This document shows positions 22,993 through 32,236 of a stretch of 64,000 bases of DNA, piece by piece (the first letter of the stretch is position 1; every line of letters starts with the position of its first letter). Under the pieces are notes generated by a model that saw nothing but the letters and a program-made list of their open reading frames with translations, made no database searches and was not told the origin of the DNA. This stretch comes from Nocardioides daphniae. GTDB taxonomy: Bacteria > Actinomycetota > Actinomycetes > Propionibacteriales > Nocardioidaceae. The stretch spans positions 1,550,001 to 1,614,000 of the forward strand of contig NZ_CP038462.1 of NCBI RefSeq assembly GCF_004777465.1, written 5' to 3'. A program made the position numbers and the translations under genes.

Positions 22993-23815
22993 CGACGACC
23001 ACCAGCTCCGCCCCGGGCCCCCTGCGTGTCCGGGGCGAGGTGCTGGCCGTCCGTCGCGCGGGGGCGTTCCGCGTCCTCACCCTGTCGGCGCCCGGTGTCC
23101 CGGCGGCGTTCCGTCCGGGCACGTTCGTGGTCGTCTCGCCCGGTGACGACCGGTTGACGGCCCGTGCCTGGTGGATCCACCGGGTGGAGGCTGCCGGCGC
23201 CTTCGGGCCGACCATCGAGGTGGTCATCGACCCGGCCACGGCGTCGGGTGCCTGGTTCGCGGGCCTGCCCGTCGGCACCCGCCTGGGCCTCACCGGGCCG
23301 TTGGGCCGCCCCTTCACCCTGCCCGGCAGCCGGTCTCCGCGCTGCTGGTGGGGGAGGGCCACGCGGTCGCGCCTCTGCTGGCGCTCGCCGAGCGGCTCCG
23401 CTCCCGCGAGTGCCGGGTGACGCTGCTGGTGGGGGCGCCCGACGAGCAGCACCTGCTGGCCGTGCGCGAGGCCCGTCGCCTGGTGCGCCAGGTCGTGGTG
23501 GTGACCGAGGACGGCTCCGTCGGTCAGCGCGGCGTGGTCACCGACCACCTGCCCGGGCTGCTCAGGTCGTCGGAGGCCGCGGTGGTCTACACCGCCGGCC
23601 GCCCCGACGCGGTGCGCCTCGTGGCGCAGGCGGCCGACGACGCCGGCGTGCCCAGCCAGGTCGGCCTCGAGTCGCCGATGCCCTGCGGCACCGGCCTCTG
23701 CCACGGGTGCGTCGTCCCGGTGGTCGGTGACGACGCGGTGCCGCGCCAGGTACGTGCCTGCGTCGAGGGTCCCGTCCTGCCCGGCCACCGCGTCGACTGG
23801 GAGGCCTTGGCATGA
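22989..23815 (+). CDS. pyrK: PyrK-like FAD/[2Fe-2S] electron-transfer subunit, one apparent frameshift
   Basis: Resembles the electron-transfer subunit of class 1B dihydroorotate dehydrogenase (ferredoxin-reductase fold). LTGPLGRPF and [20 protein letters not shown] form the nucleotide-binding part. The C-terminal iron-sulfur motif [16 protein letters not shown], with a fourth Cys in VRACVEGPV, is intact. The usual flavin-binding R-P-[FI]-S is read RAWWIH, which is atypical. The frame breaks at about 23330; one C added in the CC run joins LPGS to [10 protein letters not shown] and gives about 275 residues. GTG overlapping the pyrD stop, and ATGA overlap into the next gene, so the three are tightly coupled. 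Confidence 0.85.
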
Positions 23816-24642
23816 GCGACGTCCTGGCCGGCCTCCGGCTCGCCCACCCGGTGATGGTGGCATCAGGCTGCGGCGGCACCGGTCGCGAGCTGGCGCCGTA
23901 CGTCGACCTCGACGGCCTCGCCTTCGTCACCCGCACCCTGACCCGCGAGCCGCACCCCGGGTCGGCGATGCCGCGGGTGCTGGAGTCGCCGAGCGGGCTG
24001 CTGCACGCCGTCGGCCTGCACAACCCCGGCATCGAGGTCTTCCTCTCCGACGAGCTGCCGTGGCTGGTCCGGGCCGGCGCCAGGGTGCTGGTCTCCTTCT
24101 GCGCCACCTCGCTGGGGGAGTACGCCGAGCTCACCCGCCTGCTCGCCGGCGCGCCCGGGCTCGGTGGGGTGGAGGTCAACCTGGCCTCGCCCGACGCCGA
24201 CGCCGTGGGTGCCTTCGACGCGCGCGAACCCTTCCACGCCGCCTCCGCCGTGGCGGCCGTACGCCGCGAGCTCCCCGCCGACCTGGCCCTGCTCGTGAAG
24301 GTGCGGCCCGACCCGGTCCGGGTCGTCGAGACGGCCCGGGCGGTGCGCGACGCAGGCGCCGGCGCCGTGGTCGTCGGGGGAGCCCTGGCGGCTGCGATGC
24401 CCGACGGGCGTCCGGCTGGCCTGAGCGGACCCGCGATCCGTCCCGTCACGCTGGCCGCGACCCGCGCCGTACGCCGCGCTGCCCCCGAGGTCCCGGTCGT
24501 CGCCTGCGGCGGCGTCACCGCGCCGGAGCACGTGCGCGCCTACCTGGACGCGGGTGCGGTGGCGGTCCAGGTCGGCACCGGCCTGCTGCACGACCCGACG
24601 TTGATCACCCGACTCGCCCACGACCTTGAGGAGACCCCGTGA
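23812..24642 (+). CDS. Class 1B dihydroorotate dehydrogenase-like flavoprotein with altered active site
   Basis: 276 residues. The family is clear from MVASGCGGTGREL, GLHNPGIEVFLSDELPWL, LLVKVRPDP, AGLSGPAIRPVTLA and VACGGVTAPEHVRAYLDAGA. But the residues that bind orotate and do acid-base chemistry in class 1 enzymes are changed: the N of NAxGLxNPG is H (LHAVGLHNPG), NLSCPN is NLASPD (Cys to Ser, second Asn to Asp), and the INT motif is replaced by VVGGA. The FMN-contacting Lys is kept. Orotate chemistry is therefore doubtful, and a normal pyrD is two genes upstream. With PyrK it probably forms an NAD-linked flavin oxidoreductase; substrate unknown. Confidence 0.85.
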   Translation: MSDVLAGLRLAHPVMVASGCGGTGRELAPYVDLDGLAFVTRTLTREPHPGSAMPRVLESPSGLLHAVGLHNPGIEVFLSDELPWLVRAGARVLVSFCATSLGEYAELTRLLAGAPGLGGVEVNLASPDADAVGAFDAREPFHAASAVAAVRRELPADLALLVKVRPDPVRVVETARAVRDAGAGAVVVGGALAAAMPDGRPAGLSGPAIRPVTLAATRAVRRAAPEVPVVACGGVTAPEHVRAYLDAGAVAVQVGTGLLHDPTLITRLAHDLEETP

Positions 24643-25487
24643 CCACACCTGACTCCACCCTCGCGCCCTTCGGCGCCCGGCTCCATCGCGCCATCGGCGA
24701 GCGGGGCCGGCTCTGCGTCGGCATCGACCCGCACGCCTCGCTGCTCAAGGCCTGGGGCCTCGACGACGACGTCGCCGGACTCGAGCGCTTCGCCCTGACC
24801 GTCGCCGAGGCGCTGGCGCCCGAGGTCTCGGTGCTCAAGCCGCAGAGCGCGTTCTACGAGCGGTTCGGCAGCCGCGGGGTCGCCGTGCTGGAGCGCGTGG
24901 TCGAGATCTCCCGCCAGGCCGGCGCGCTGGTCTGCATGGACGTGAAGCGCGGCGACATCGGGTCGACGACCCAGGCCTACGCCGACGCCTACCTCGACCC
25001 GCGCTCGCCGCTCTTCTCCGACGCCGTCACCGCCAGCCCGTTCCTCGGCTTCGGCTCGCTCACGCCGATGGTCGAGACCGCGCGTCGTCACGGCGCCGGT
25101 CTCTTCGTCCTCGCCCTGACCTCCAACCCCGAGGGCCACGAGGTGCAGCGCGCCCGGGCCGCCGACGGTCGTACGGTCGCCGCCACCGTCCTGGACTCGC
25201 TGCGCGAGCTGAACGCCGGCGCCACGCCCCTGGGCAGCTTCGGCCCGGTCGTCGGCGCCACCGTCTCCGACCCGGAGACCGAGCTCGACGTCAACGGCCC
25301 GATCCTGGTGCCCGGCTACGGTGCGCAGGGCGGCACCGTCGAGGACATGCGCCGCATCTTCGGGGCCGCGGCCCACGCGGTCCTGCCCAGCACCAGCCGC
25401 GGGGTCCTGGCCGCCGGCCCGGACCCGGCCGCCCTGGTCGCCGCCGCCCGTCGGGCCAACGAGGACGTGGCCGCTCTCGACGCCTGA
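24639..25487 (+). CDS. pyrF: Orotidine 5'-phosphate decarboxylase, type 2
   Basis: 282 residues; last step of UMP synthesis. Type 2 marks are LCVGIDPHASLLKAWGL, FERFG-like AFYERFGSRG, the catalytic DVKRGDIGSTTQAYADAYL, SPFLGFGSLTPM and VPGYGAQGGTVEDM. Longer than type 1 (about 230), as expected. GTG at 24639 in a GTGA overlap, so it is translated with the upstream flavoprotein. The pyr block ends here. Confidence 0.97.
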   Translation: MTTPDSTLAPFGARLHRAIGERGRLCVGIDPHASLLKAWGLDDDVAGLERFALTVAEALAPEVSVLKPQSAFYERFGSRGVAVLERVVEISRQAGALVCMDVKRGDIGSTTQAYADAYLDPRSPLFSDAVTASPFLGFGSLTPMVETARRHGAGLFVLALTSNPEGHEVQRARAADGRTVAATVLDSLRELNAGATPLGSFGPVVGATVSDPETELDVNGPILVPGYGAQGGTVEDMRRIFGAAAHAVLPSTSRGVLAAGPDPAALVAAARRANEDVAALDA

Positions 25488-25527
25488 TCGGGCGTGGCCC
25501 ACAATGGGGAGCTGACCGGGAAGTCGC

Positions 25528-25554
25528 GTGCGCCCCTGACTCGGGGGTGCGCAC
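25528..25554 (+). terminator. Hairpin after pyrF
   Basis: GTGCGCCCC (25528-25536) can pair with GGGGTGCGCAC (25544-25554) with a small bulge. It lies about 40 nt past the pyrF stop and before the mihF -10 (TAGATT, 25576-25581), which fits an operon boundary. Confidence 0.45.
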
Positions 25555-25632
25555 ACGGCAACCAGGACGGGTGACTAGATTGACCCAGCCGCCCAGCGCG
25601 GACCCACCGACGAAATGACGAGGAACACCGAC

Positions 25633-25951
25633 GTGGCACTGCCCCAGCTCACCCCGAACAGCGCCAGGCGGCGCTCGACAAGGCGGCGGCGTCCCGTCGG
25701 GAGCGTGCCGAGGTGAAGAACCGCCTCAAGAACTCGGGGGCCTCGATCATCGACGTGATCCACGAGGGCCAGGAGAACGAGGTCATCGGCAAGATGCGGG
25801 TCATCGACCTGCTGCAGTCGATGCCGGGCTGGGCAAGGTGCGTGCCACCGCGCTCATGGAGCGTCTCGCGATCGCCGAGAGCCGTCGGGTGCGTGGTCTG
25901 GGCGTCAAGCAGATCGCCGCGCTCGAGCGCGAGTTCTCCACCGGCGCGTGA
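25633..25951 (+). CDS. mihF: Integration host factor, actinobacterial type, two apparent frameshifts
   Basis: A small essential nucleoid protein that binds DNA through a helix-two-turn-helix and stimulates integration and chromosome organisation in mycobacteria. The middle is clear: [35 protein letters not shown]. The frame breaks at about 25656 (one G missing, before [19 protein letters not shown]) and 25826-25828 (one G missing, before [19 protein letters not shown]). Both repaired, it is about 106 residues, the normal size. GTG at 25633. Its position between pyrF and gmk is the standard actinobacterial one. Confidence 0.93.
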
Positions 25952-26529
25952 ACGGCGTGAGCGAAGCTCCGAAGCCGTCGCGACTCGTCGTGCTGGCCGG
26001 TCCGACCGCCGTCGGCAAGGGCACGGTCGCCGCGCAGATGCGCGCGGCCAACCCTGACGTCTGGATCTCCGTCAGCGCCACCACCCGGCCGCCGCGCCCC
26101 GGCGAGGTCGACGGCGTGCACTACCTCTTCGTCTCCGACGAGGAGTTCGACCGCATGGTCGAGCAGGCCGAGCTGCTGGAGTGGGCCGTGGTCCACAAGG
26201 CCGCCCGCTACGGCACGCCGCGCCGCCCCGTCGAGGAGGCGCTGGCCGCCGGGCGGCCCGCGATGCTTGAGATCGACCTGCAGGGCGCCCGCCAGGTGCG
26301 TCGCACCATGCCCGAGGCGCTCTTCGTCTTCCTGGCGCCCCCGTCGTTCGAGGAGCTGGAGCGCCGACTCGTCGGCCGCGGCACCGAGACCGAGGAGGAG
26401 CGCACCCGTCGGCTGGAGACGGCGCGCGAGGAGCTGGCCGCCGAGAGCGAGTTCGACGTCACCATCGTCAACCACGAAGTTCCCGCCGCCGTGGATGAAT
26501 TGGTAACCTTGATCAGGTCCGGGTCCTGA
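25948..26529 (+). CDS. gmk: Guanylate kinase
   Basis: 193 residues; phosphorylates GMP and dGMP with ATP. P-loop [12 protein letters not shown] near residue 16, the GMP-binding [21 protein letters not shown], and [13 protein letters not shown]. The GTG at 25948 overlaps the mihF stop; a GTG at 25957 is also possible. Confidence 0.96.
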   Translation: MNGVSEAPKPSRLVVLAGPTAVGKGTVAAQMRAANPDVWISVSATTRPPRPGEVDGVHYLFVSDEEFDRMVEQAELLEWAVVHKAARYGTPRRPVEEALAAGRPAMLEIDLQGARQVRRTMPEALFVFLAPPSFEELERRLVGRGTETEEERTRRLETAREELAAESEFDVTIVNHEVPAAVDELVTLIRSGS

Positions 26530-26605
26530 GACCCGCCCGACGACGTGCACGACCGCCGTACGCCGCACCGCGTACGGCCCACTACGAACACCTGCGAGGC
26601 CACGC

Positions 26606-26935
26606 GTGTCTGCTCCCCTGATCGCCGCCGAGGGCGTCACCAACCCCTCGATCGACGACCTGCTCACCAAGACCGACAGCAAGTACAAGCTGGTCCTGTA
26701 CAGCGCCAAGCGCGCCCGCCAGATCAATGCCTACTACTCGCAGCTCGGCGAGGGCCTGCTCGAGTACGTCGGCCCCCTCGTGGACACCCACGTCCAGGAG
26801 AAGCCCCTCAGCATCGCGCTGCGCGAGATCAACGACGACCTGCTGACCTGTGAGGACGTCGACCCGGCCGAGCTCGCTGCCGAGGCTGCGGCCCAGGCTG
26901 CCGCTCAGGCTGAGGCCGTCTCCGACTCCGAGTGA
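26606..26935 (+). CDS. rpoZ: RNA polymerase omega subunit
   Basis: 109 residues; assists assembly of beta-prime into RNA polymerase. [20 protein letters not shown] and [20 protein letters not shown] match actinobacterial omega. The C-terminus is an Ala/Glu-rich tail. GTG start; the 76-nt gap from gmk holds no gene. Confidence 0.95.
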   Translation: MSAPLIAAEGVTNPSIDDLLTKTDSKYKLVLYSAKRARQINAYYSQLGEGLLEYVGPLVDTHVQEKPLSIALREINDDLLTCEDVDPAELAAEAAAQAAAQAEAVSDSE

Positions 26936-26942
26936 CCTCCGC

Positions 26943-28203
26943 GTGACCTCACCGGTGTCCAGCACCGCGCCGGCCGCGTCCCCCTCCGGGACGCGGCCGC
27001 GTGTCGTCCTCGGGGTCAGTGGCGGCATTGCCGCCTACAAGGCCTGCGAGCTGCTCCGTCGCTTCACCGAGTCGGGTCACGACGTCACCGTCGTCCCGAC
27101 CGCCTCGGCGCTGGAGTTCGTCGGCGCGCCCACGTGGGCGGCCCTGTCGGGCAAGCCCGTCGCCGCCGACGTCTGGAGCGGCGTCCACGAGGTGCCGCAC
27201 GTGCGGATCGGCCAGCAGGCCGACCTGGTCGTGGTGGCCCCGGCGACCGCCGACGTGATGGCCAAGGCCGCCCACGGCCTGGCCGACGACCTGCTCACCA
27301 ACACCCTGCTCACCGCGCGCTGCCCCGTGGTCTTCGCCCCGGCGATGCACACCGAGATGTGGGAGCACCCCGCCACCCGCGCCAACGTGGCCACGCTGCG
27401 TGAACGCGGCGCCGTCGTCATCGAGCCCGCGGAGGGGCGCCTGACCGGCAAGGACACCGGCAAGGGCCGCCTGCCCGAGCCCGGCGAGATCTTCGAGACT
27501 GCGCTCCAGGTGATGACCCGTGGCGCGGGCGCCCTGGACCTGGTTGGCCGCCACGTCGTGGTCTCGGCCGGCGGCACGCGCGAGTACCTCGACCCCGTGC
27601 GCTTCCTCGGCAACCGGTCCTCCGGCCTGCAGGGGTACGCCCTCGCCCGGTCCGCCGCCGCCCGGCGCGCACGTGACGCTGGTCGCCGCCAACGTGACGC
27701 TGCCCGACCCGGCCGGTGTCACCGTCGTACGCGTGGAGACGACCAGTGAGCTGCGTGAGGCCATGCTGGCGGCTGCCGGCGAGGCCGACGCCGTCGTGAT
27801 GGCGGCCGCGCCGGCCGACTTCCGCCCCACCTCGACCAGCGAGGCCAAGATCAAGAAGGCGGCCGACGGCTCGGCGCCGGCGGTCCACCTCGAGCAGAAC
27901 CCCGACATCCTGGCCGAGCTCTCTCGCGAGCGTCGCCGCGCGAAGCAGGTCGTGGTCGGCTTCGCCGCCGAGACCGGTGACGAGACCGGCAGCGTCCTGG
28001 AGCTCGGCCGCGCCAAGCTGGCCCGCAAGGGTTGCGACCTGCTGGTGGTCAACGACGTCAGCGGGGGAGCGGTCTTCGGGGCCGCGGACAACGCGGTCGT
28101 GATCCTGTCGACCGACGGCGAGGCCACCGAGGTGGCGCGGGCGTCCAAGTCGGACGTCTCGCACGCGATCTGGGACCAGGTGGCCCGTCGATTCGTGATG
28201 TGA
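26943..28203 (+). CDS. coaBC: CoaBC: phosphopantothenoylcysteine decarboxylase / phosphopantothenate-cysteine ligase, one apparent frameshift
   Basis: Two central steps of coenzyme A synthesis. CoaC part: VVLGVSGGIAAYKACELLRR (FMN, catalytic His region), APATADVMAKAAHGLADDLL and APAMHTEMWEHPATRAN. CoaB part: VVVSAGGTREYLDPVRFLGN, then VTLVAANVTL, AAAPADFRP, and the conserved lysine pair in EAKIKKAADG. The frame breaks at about 27658-27666 (GCCCGGCGCGC), and two added bases restore one protein of about 420 residues, the usual size. GTG 7 nt after the rpoZ stop. An essential gene, so the break is very likely a sequence error. Confidence 0.94.
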
Positions 28204-28210
28204 GACGCCT

Positions 28211-28238
28211 TTCTTGCATGCTGACACCCCTTTAGGCT
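28211..28238 (+). promoter_or_regulatory. metK promoter
   Basis: TTCTTG (28211-28216) and TAGGCT (28233-28238), 16 bp apart, give a leader of about 28 nt with GGGGAGAG as ribosome site. The leader is too short for a SAM riboswitch. Confidence 0.45.
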
Positions 28239-28272
28239 TGAACATCCACCTATCACCTGGGGAGAGTCAGCT

Positions 28273-29466
28273 GTGGCAGGACGCCTTTTCACCTCCGAGT
28301 CCGTGACCGAGGGTCACCCGGACAAGATCGCTGACCAGATCAGCGACACCATCCTCGACTACCTGCTCGAGCACGACCCGCGCAGCCGCGTCGCGGTCGA
28401 GACCCTCCTGACCACCGGTCTGGTGGTCGTCGCGGGCGAGGTGACCACGGAGGCCTACGCCCCCGTCGCGCAGCTCGTGCGCGACAAGATCCTCGAGATC
28501 GGCTACGACTCCTCCGAAAAGGGCTTCGACGGCAGCTCCTGCGGCGTCAGCGTCGCCATCGGTGCGCAGTCGCCCGACATCGCGCAGGGCGTCGACGACG
28601 CCTACGAGGAGCGTGTCGAGACCTCCGACGACGAGCTCGACAAGCAGGGTGCCGGCGACCAGGGCCTGATGTTCGGCTACGCCTGCGACGACACCCCCGA
28701 GCTCATGCCGCTGCCGATCACGATCGCCCAGCGTCTCTCGCAGCGTCTCTCCGAGGTGCGCAAGGACGGCACCATGCCGAACCTGCGTCCCGACGGCAAG
28801 ACCCAAGTCACCATCGAGTACGACGCCGACAACCGTCCCGTCCGCGTCGACACGGTCGTCCTCTCCACGCAGCACTCCGAGGAGACCGACCTGGAGAAGC
28901 TCGAGGTCGAGATCAAGCAGCACGTGATCGACCCCGTGCTCGCCGGCTTCGACATCCCCGCCGAGGGCTACCGCCTGCTGGTCAACCCGACCGGTCGCTT
29001 CGTCGTGGGCGGTCCCATGGGTGACGCCGGCCTGACCGGCCGCAAGATCATCATCGACACCTACGGCGGCATGGCCCGTCACGGCGGAGGCGCCTTCTCC
29101 GGCAAGGACCCGTCGAAGGTCGACCGTTCGGCTGCGTACGCCATGCGCTGGGTCGCCAAGAACGTCGTCGCAGCGGGCCTCGCGCGTCGCTGCGAGGCCC
29201 AGGTCGCCTACGCGATCGGGAAGGCCGCTCCCGTCGGCGTCTTCATCGAGACCTTCGGCACCGGTGTCGTCGCGGACGAGAAGATCCAGGAGGCCGTGCT
29301 CGAGGTCTTCGACCTGCGTCCGGCCGCGATCATCCGCGACCTCGACCTGCTGAAGCCCAAGTACGCCCAGACCGCGGCGTACGGGCACTTCGGTCGCGAG
29401 CTCCCGGGCTTCACTTGGGAGGTCACCGACCGCGCCGACGCACTGCGGGCGGCCGCCGGCATCTGA
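28273..29466 (+). CDS. metK: S-adenosylmethionine synthase
   Basis: 397 residues. [19 protein letters not shown] (ATP and magnesium site), [20 protein letters not shown], and the loop [19 protein letters not shown] are all intact. Makes SAM from methionine and ATP. GTG at 28273 behind GGGGAGAG. Standard position between coaBC and priA. Confidence 0.98.
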   Translation: MAGRLFTSESVTEGHPDKIADQISDTILDYLLEHDPRSRVAVETLLTTGLVVVAGEVTTEAYAPVAQLVRDKILEIGYDSSEKGFDGSSCGVSVAIGAQSPDIAQGVDDAYEERVETSDDELDKQGAGDQGLMFGYACDDTPELMPLPITIAQRLSQRLSEVRKDGTMPNLRPDGKTQVTIEYDADNRPVRVDTVVLSTQHSEETDLEKLEVEIKQHVIDPVLAGFDIPAEGYRLLVNPTGRFVVGGPMGDAGLTGRKIIIDTYGGMARHGGGAFSGKDPSKVDRSAAYAMRWVAKNVVAAGLARRCEAQVAYAIGKAAPVGVFIETFGTGVVADEKIQEAVLEVFDLRPAAIIRDLDLLKPKYAQTAAYGHFGRELPGFTWEVTDRADALRAAAGI

Positions 29467-29481
29467 CCCACGGGTCACCTT

Positions 29482-29506
29482 GCGCCGACGGTCGAGGTGT
29501 CGGCGC
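29482..29506 (+). terminator. Hairpin after metK
   Basis: GCGCCGAC (29482-29489) and GTCGGCGC (29499-29506) form a perfect 8-bp stem with a 9-nt loop, 15 nt past the metK stop. No T-tract. The priA -10 follows directly. Confidence 0.5.
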
Positions 29507-29513
29507 GGGCTGG

Positions 29514-29519
29514 TATCAA
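29514..29519 (+). promoter_or_regulatory. -10 element TATCAA for a leaderless priA transcript
   Basis: Ends 7 nt before the ATG at 29527. No Shine-Dalgarno is visible between them. Confidence 0.45.
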
Positions 29520-29526
29520 TGCGCAC

Positions 29527-31584
29527 ATGAGTGAGACGCACGAGGCCGGGCAGCTGGACATGCTGCCCGGCCTCCGTGCGTCCGTGGCCGGTGGCCGCGC
29601 CCGCCGTGGCGAGGCCGAGATGCGCCGCCGCCACGAGGAGGAGCCGGCCGAGGTCGACCCGGTGGCCCGGGTGCTGGTCGACGTGCCGCTGGCCCACCTG
29701 GACCGGCCCTTCGACTACCTGGTGCCCCAGAGCATGGACGACGCCGTGCAGCCCGGGATCCGCGTCAAGGTGCGCTTCGCCGGGCAGGACGTCGACGGCT
29801 ACGTCGTCGAGCGCGCCCCCGGCACCGACCACGACGGCCGCCTCACGCCGTTGCGGCGCGTGGTCAGCCCCGAGCGCGTCCTCACCCCGGAGGTGGAGCA
29901 GCTGACCGCCGCGGTGGCGGCCCGGTACGCCGGTGCCCGCGCCGACGTCCTGCGCCTTGCCGTCCCGCCCCGGCACGCGACCACCGAGAAGGCGGACCGC
30001 GAGCCGCGACCGGCTGGCCTCACCAGCACGCTGGCCCAGGCGCAGGCGGCGTGGAGCGGGCACCCGGCTGCCGACTCCTTCCTCGCGCGTCTGGAGGAGG
30101 GCGCCGCGCCGCGTGCGGTGTGGCAGGCCCTGCCCGGCGCCGACTGGACGGTGCTCGTGGCGCACGCCGTCGCCCGGACCCGCGCTGCCGGCAAGGGGGC
30201 GCTGGTCTGCGTGCCCGACCACCGTGACGTGACCCGGATGGCCGCGGCGCTCGACCAGGTCCTGGGGGAGGGGCAGCACGCGGTGCTGACCGCCGACCAG
30301 GGGCCGGCCAAGCGGTACGCCGCCTTTCTCGCGGCGCTGCGCGGGGACGTCCACGTCGTCATCGGCACCCGCTCGGCGACCTTCGCGCCGGTGCGGGACC
30401 TCGGCCTGGTGGTGATGTGGGACGACGGCGACGACCTGCACAGCGAGCCCCGCGCGCCCTACCCCCACGCCCGGGAGGTGCTGCTCACCCGCGCCGACCA
30501 GCAGGGGTGCGCGGTCCTGCTCGGCGGGGTGACGCGCACCGTGGAGGCGGAGTACCTGGTCCGGACCGGCTGGGCCCACCCGATCGCCCCGTCCCGGACG
30601 GTGCTGCGTGAGCGGGTCCGGGTCGACGTGGTGGCCAACGACGAGCGCAACCGGGGGGCGCGGGTGCCCGGCCCGGCGATGGGTCTGGTGCGTCGGGCGC
30701 TGGCCGAAGGGCCGGTGCTGGTCCAGACACCGCGGTCGGGCTACGTGCCGCACCTGGCCTGCGAGCGATGCCGTACACCCGCCCGGTGCGGTGCCTGCCG
30801 GGGACCACTGCGGCTGACCGACCCTGCCTCGCCGCCCTCGTGCGGCTGGTGCGGCGTCGTCGACCACCGGTGGCGCTGCGGCACCTGCGGCGCCCAGGGG
30901 CTGCGCGCCCCGGTCCTGGGGCGCGACCGGACGGCCGAGGAGATGGGGCGGATGTTCCCCGGCCACGCCGTCCGCAGCTCGGGCGGTGACCGGGTGATCG
31001 CCGCGGTGGGGGAGGATGCCGACGTCGTCGTCGCCACTCCGGGTGCCGAGCCCCCGGCAGCGCGTGGCTACGCGGCCGTCCTCCTGCTCGACACCTGGCT
31101 CGGGCTCGGTCGCCCCGACCTGCGCAGCGACGAGGAGGCCGTACGCCGCTGGTTCAACGCCGCCGCCCTCGTACGCCCCCAGGGGCGCGTCGTGGTGGTC
31201 GGCGACCCCGGGTCCCCGCTGCTCCAGTCACTCGTGCGGTGGGACCCGGCCGGCTTCGCCGAGCGGGAGCTGGAGGAGCGGCTCTCCGCCCACCTCCCGC
31301 CCGCCGTCCGGATGGCGACCGTGACCGGGGAGCCGGAGGCGGTCGAGGAGGCGCTGGCGCTGGTCACCCTTCCTGACGTCGTCGAGGTGCTGGGGCCGGT
31401 CCCGGTCGAGCGGCGCCAGGACCGGCCCGAGGCGGCTACCGAGGTCGAGGAGATTCGCATGGTGCTGCGGGTGCCGCGCAGCCAGGGCACGGCCCTGAGC
31501 GAGGCGCTCCTGGCGATGCAGCGGCTGCGCTCGGCCCGGCGGCTGGCAGCGGTGCGCGTGCAGGTGGATCCGCACACGCTGTGA
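29527..31584 (+). CDS. priA: Primosomal protein N' (PriA), actinobacterial form without helicase motifs
   Basis: 685 residues. The N-terminal DNA-binding part reads VARVLVDVPLAHLDRPFDYL. The eight zinc Cys are present (CERCRTPARCGAC and CGWCGVVDHRWRCGTCG). At the expected Walker A position the sequence is AVARTRAAGKGALVCVPDHR with no GxGKT, and the DEEH box is replaced by MWDDGDDL, so it should bind replication forks but not unwind DNA. That loss is usual for actinobacterial PriA homologues and is not a defect of this copy. It lies between metK and def, as is usual. Confidence 0.9.
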   Translation: MSETHEAGQLDMLPGLRASVAGGRARRGEAEMRRRHEEEPAEVDPVARVLVDVPLAHLDRPFDYLVPQSMDDAVQPGIRVKVRFAGQDVDGYVVERAPGTDHDGRLTPLRRVVSPERVLTPEVEQLTAAVAARYAGARADVLRLAVPPRHATTEKADREPRPAGLTSTLAQAQAAWSGHPAADSFLARLEEGAAPRAVWQALPGADWTVLVAHAVARTRAAGKGALVCVPDHRDVTRMAAALDQVLGEGQHAVLTADQGPAKRYAAFLAALRGDVHVVIGTRSATFAPVRDLGLVVMWDDGDDLHSEPRAPYPHAREVLLTRADQQGCAVLLGGVTRTVEAEYLVRTGWAHPIAPSRTVLRERVRVDVVANDERNRGARVPGPAMGLVRRALAEGPVLVQTPRSGYVPHLACERCRTPARCGACRGPLRLTDPASPPSCGWCGVVDHRWRCGTCGAQGLRAPVLGRDRTAEEMGRMFPGHAVRSSGGDRVIAAVGEDADVVVATPGAEPPAARGYAAVLLLDTWLGLGRPDLRSDEEAVRRWFNAAALVRPQGRVVVVGDPGSPLLQSLVRWDPAGFAERELEERLSAHLPPAVRMATVTGEPEAVEEALALVTLPDVVEVLGPVPVERRQDRPEAATEVEEIRMVLRVPRSQGTALSEALLAMQRLRSARRLAAVRVQVDPHTL

Positions 31585-31649
31585 CGGGCCGTCTGGCCGG
31601 CCGACGTCGGTCCTGGCCGTGGCGGTCTCGGCCTCCCCGCACGGCTCCG

Positions 31650-31655
31650 TAGACT
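31650..31655 (+). promoter_or_regulatory. -10 element TAGACT upstream of def
   Basis: Gives a leader of about 29 nt with GAGGAG at 31677-31682. Placed between priA and def-fmt. Confidence 0.45.
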
Positions 31656-31690
31656 GAGCGGTTGCACCGACCTGACGAGGAGCCTCCCGC

Positions 31691-32236
31691 GTGGCAGTCC
31701 AGCCCATCCGCCTGTTCGGCGACCCGATCCTGCGCAAGCCCGCGCTCGAGGTCGTCACGTTCGACAAGGAACTGCGCACCCTCGTGCAGGACCTCACCGA
31801 CACGATGCTCGAGGCGTCAGGTGCCGGTCTCGCGGCGCCCCAGGTCGGGGTCGGCCTGCGTGTCTTCACCTGGAACATCGACGGGGAGCTCGGCCACCTC
31901 GTCAACCCTGTGCTCGACCTCTCCGACGAGATCCAGGACGGCCCCGAGGGGTGCCTCTCGCTGCCGCACCTGACCTACGACTGCCAGCGCGCGCTGCGGG
32001 TGGTCGCCAAGGGCTTCTCCATGCACGGTGAGCCGGTGACCATCGAGGGCTCCGACCTGCTCGCCCGCTGCATCCAGCACGAGACCGACCACCTCAACGG
32101 CGTGCTCTTCATCGACCGCCTCGACGCCGAGGCGCGGCGCGCCGCCATGCGTGAGATCCGCGAGTCGGAGTGGTTCGGGCTGGAGAAGCCCGTCGTCAAG
32201 GTCTCGCCCCACGCCACCAACGGATTCGGATTCTGA
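31691..32236 (+). CDS. def: Peptide deformylase
   Basis: 181 residues. Removes formyl from nascent chains using Fe or Zn held by [20 protein letters not shown] (Cys ligand) and [16 protein letters not shown] (HExxH variant HETDH). GTG start after GAGGAG. Its stop overlaps the fmt ATG (TGATG), so the formylating and deformylating enzymes are translated together. Confidence 0.97.
   Translation: MAVQPIRLFGDPILRKPALEVVTFDKELRTLVQDLTDTMLEASGAGLAAPQVGVGLRVFTWNIDGELGHLVNPVLDLSDEIQDGPEGCLSLPHLTYDCQRALRVVAKGFSMHGEPVTIEGSDLLARCIQHETDHLNGVLFIDRLDAEARRAAMREIRESEWFGLEKPVVKVSPHATNGFGF

Noticed and set aside
28204..28272. SAM riboswitch ahead of metK
   Set aside because: The predicted leader is under 35 nt and no SAM-II/SAM-IV core is present.
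29527..31584. Degenerate, non-functional priA
   Set aside because: Loss of Walker A and DEEH motifs is the normal state of actinobacterial PriA, and the zinc Cys and reading frame are intact.
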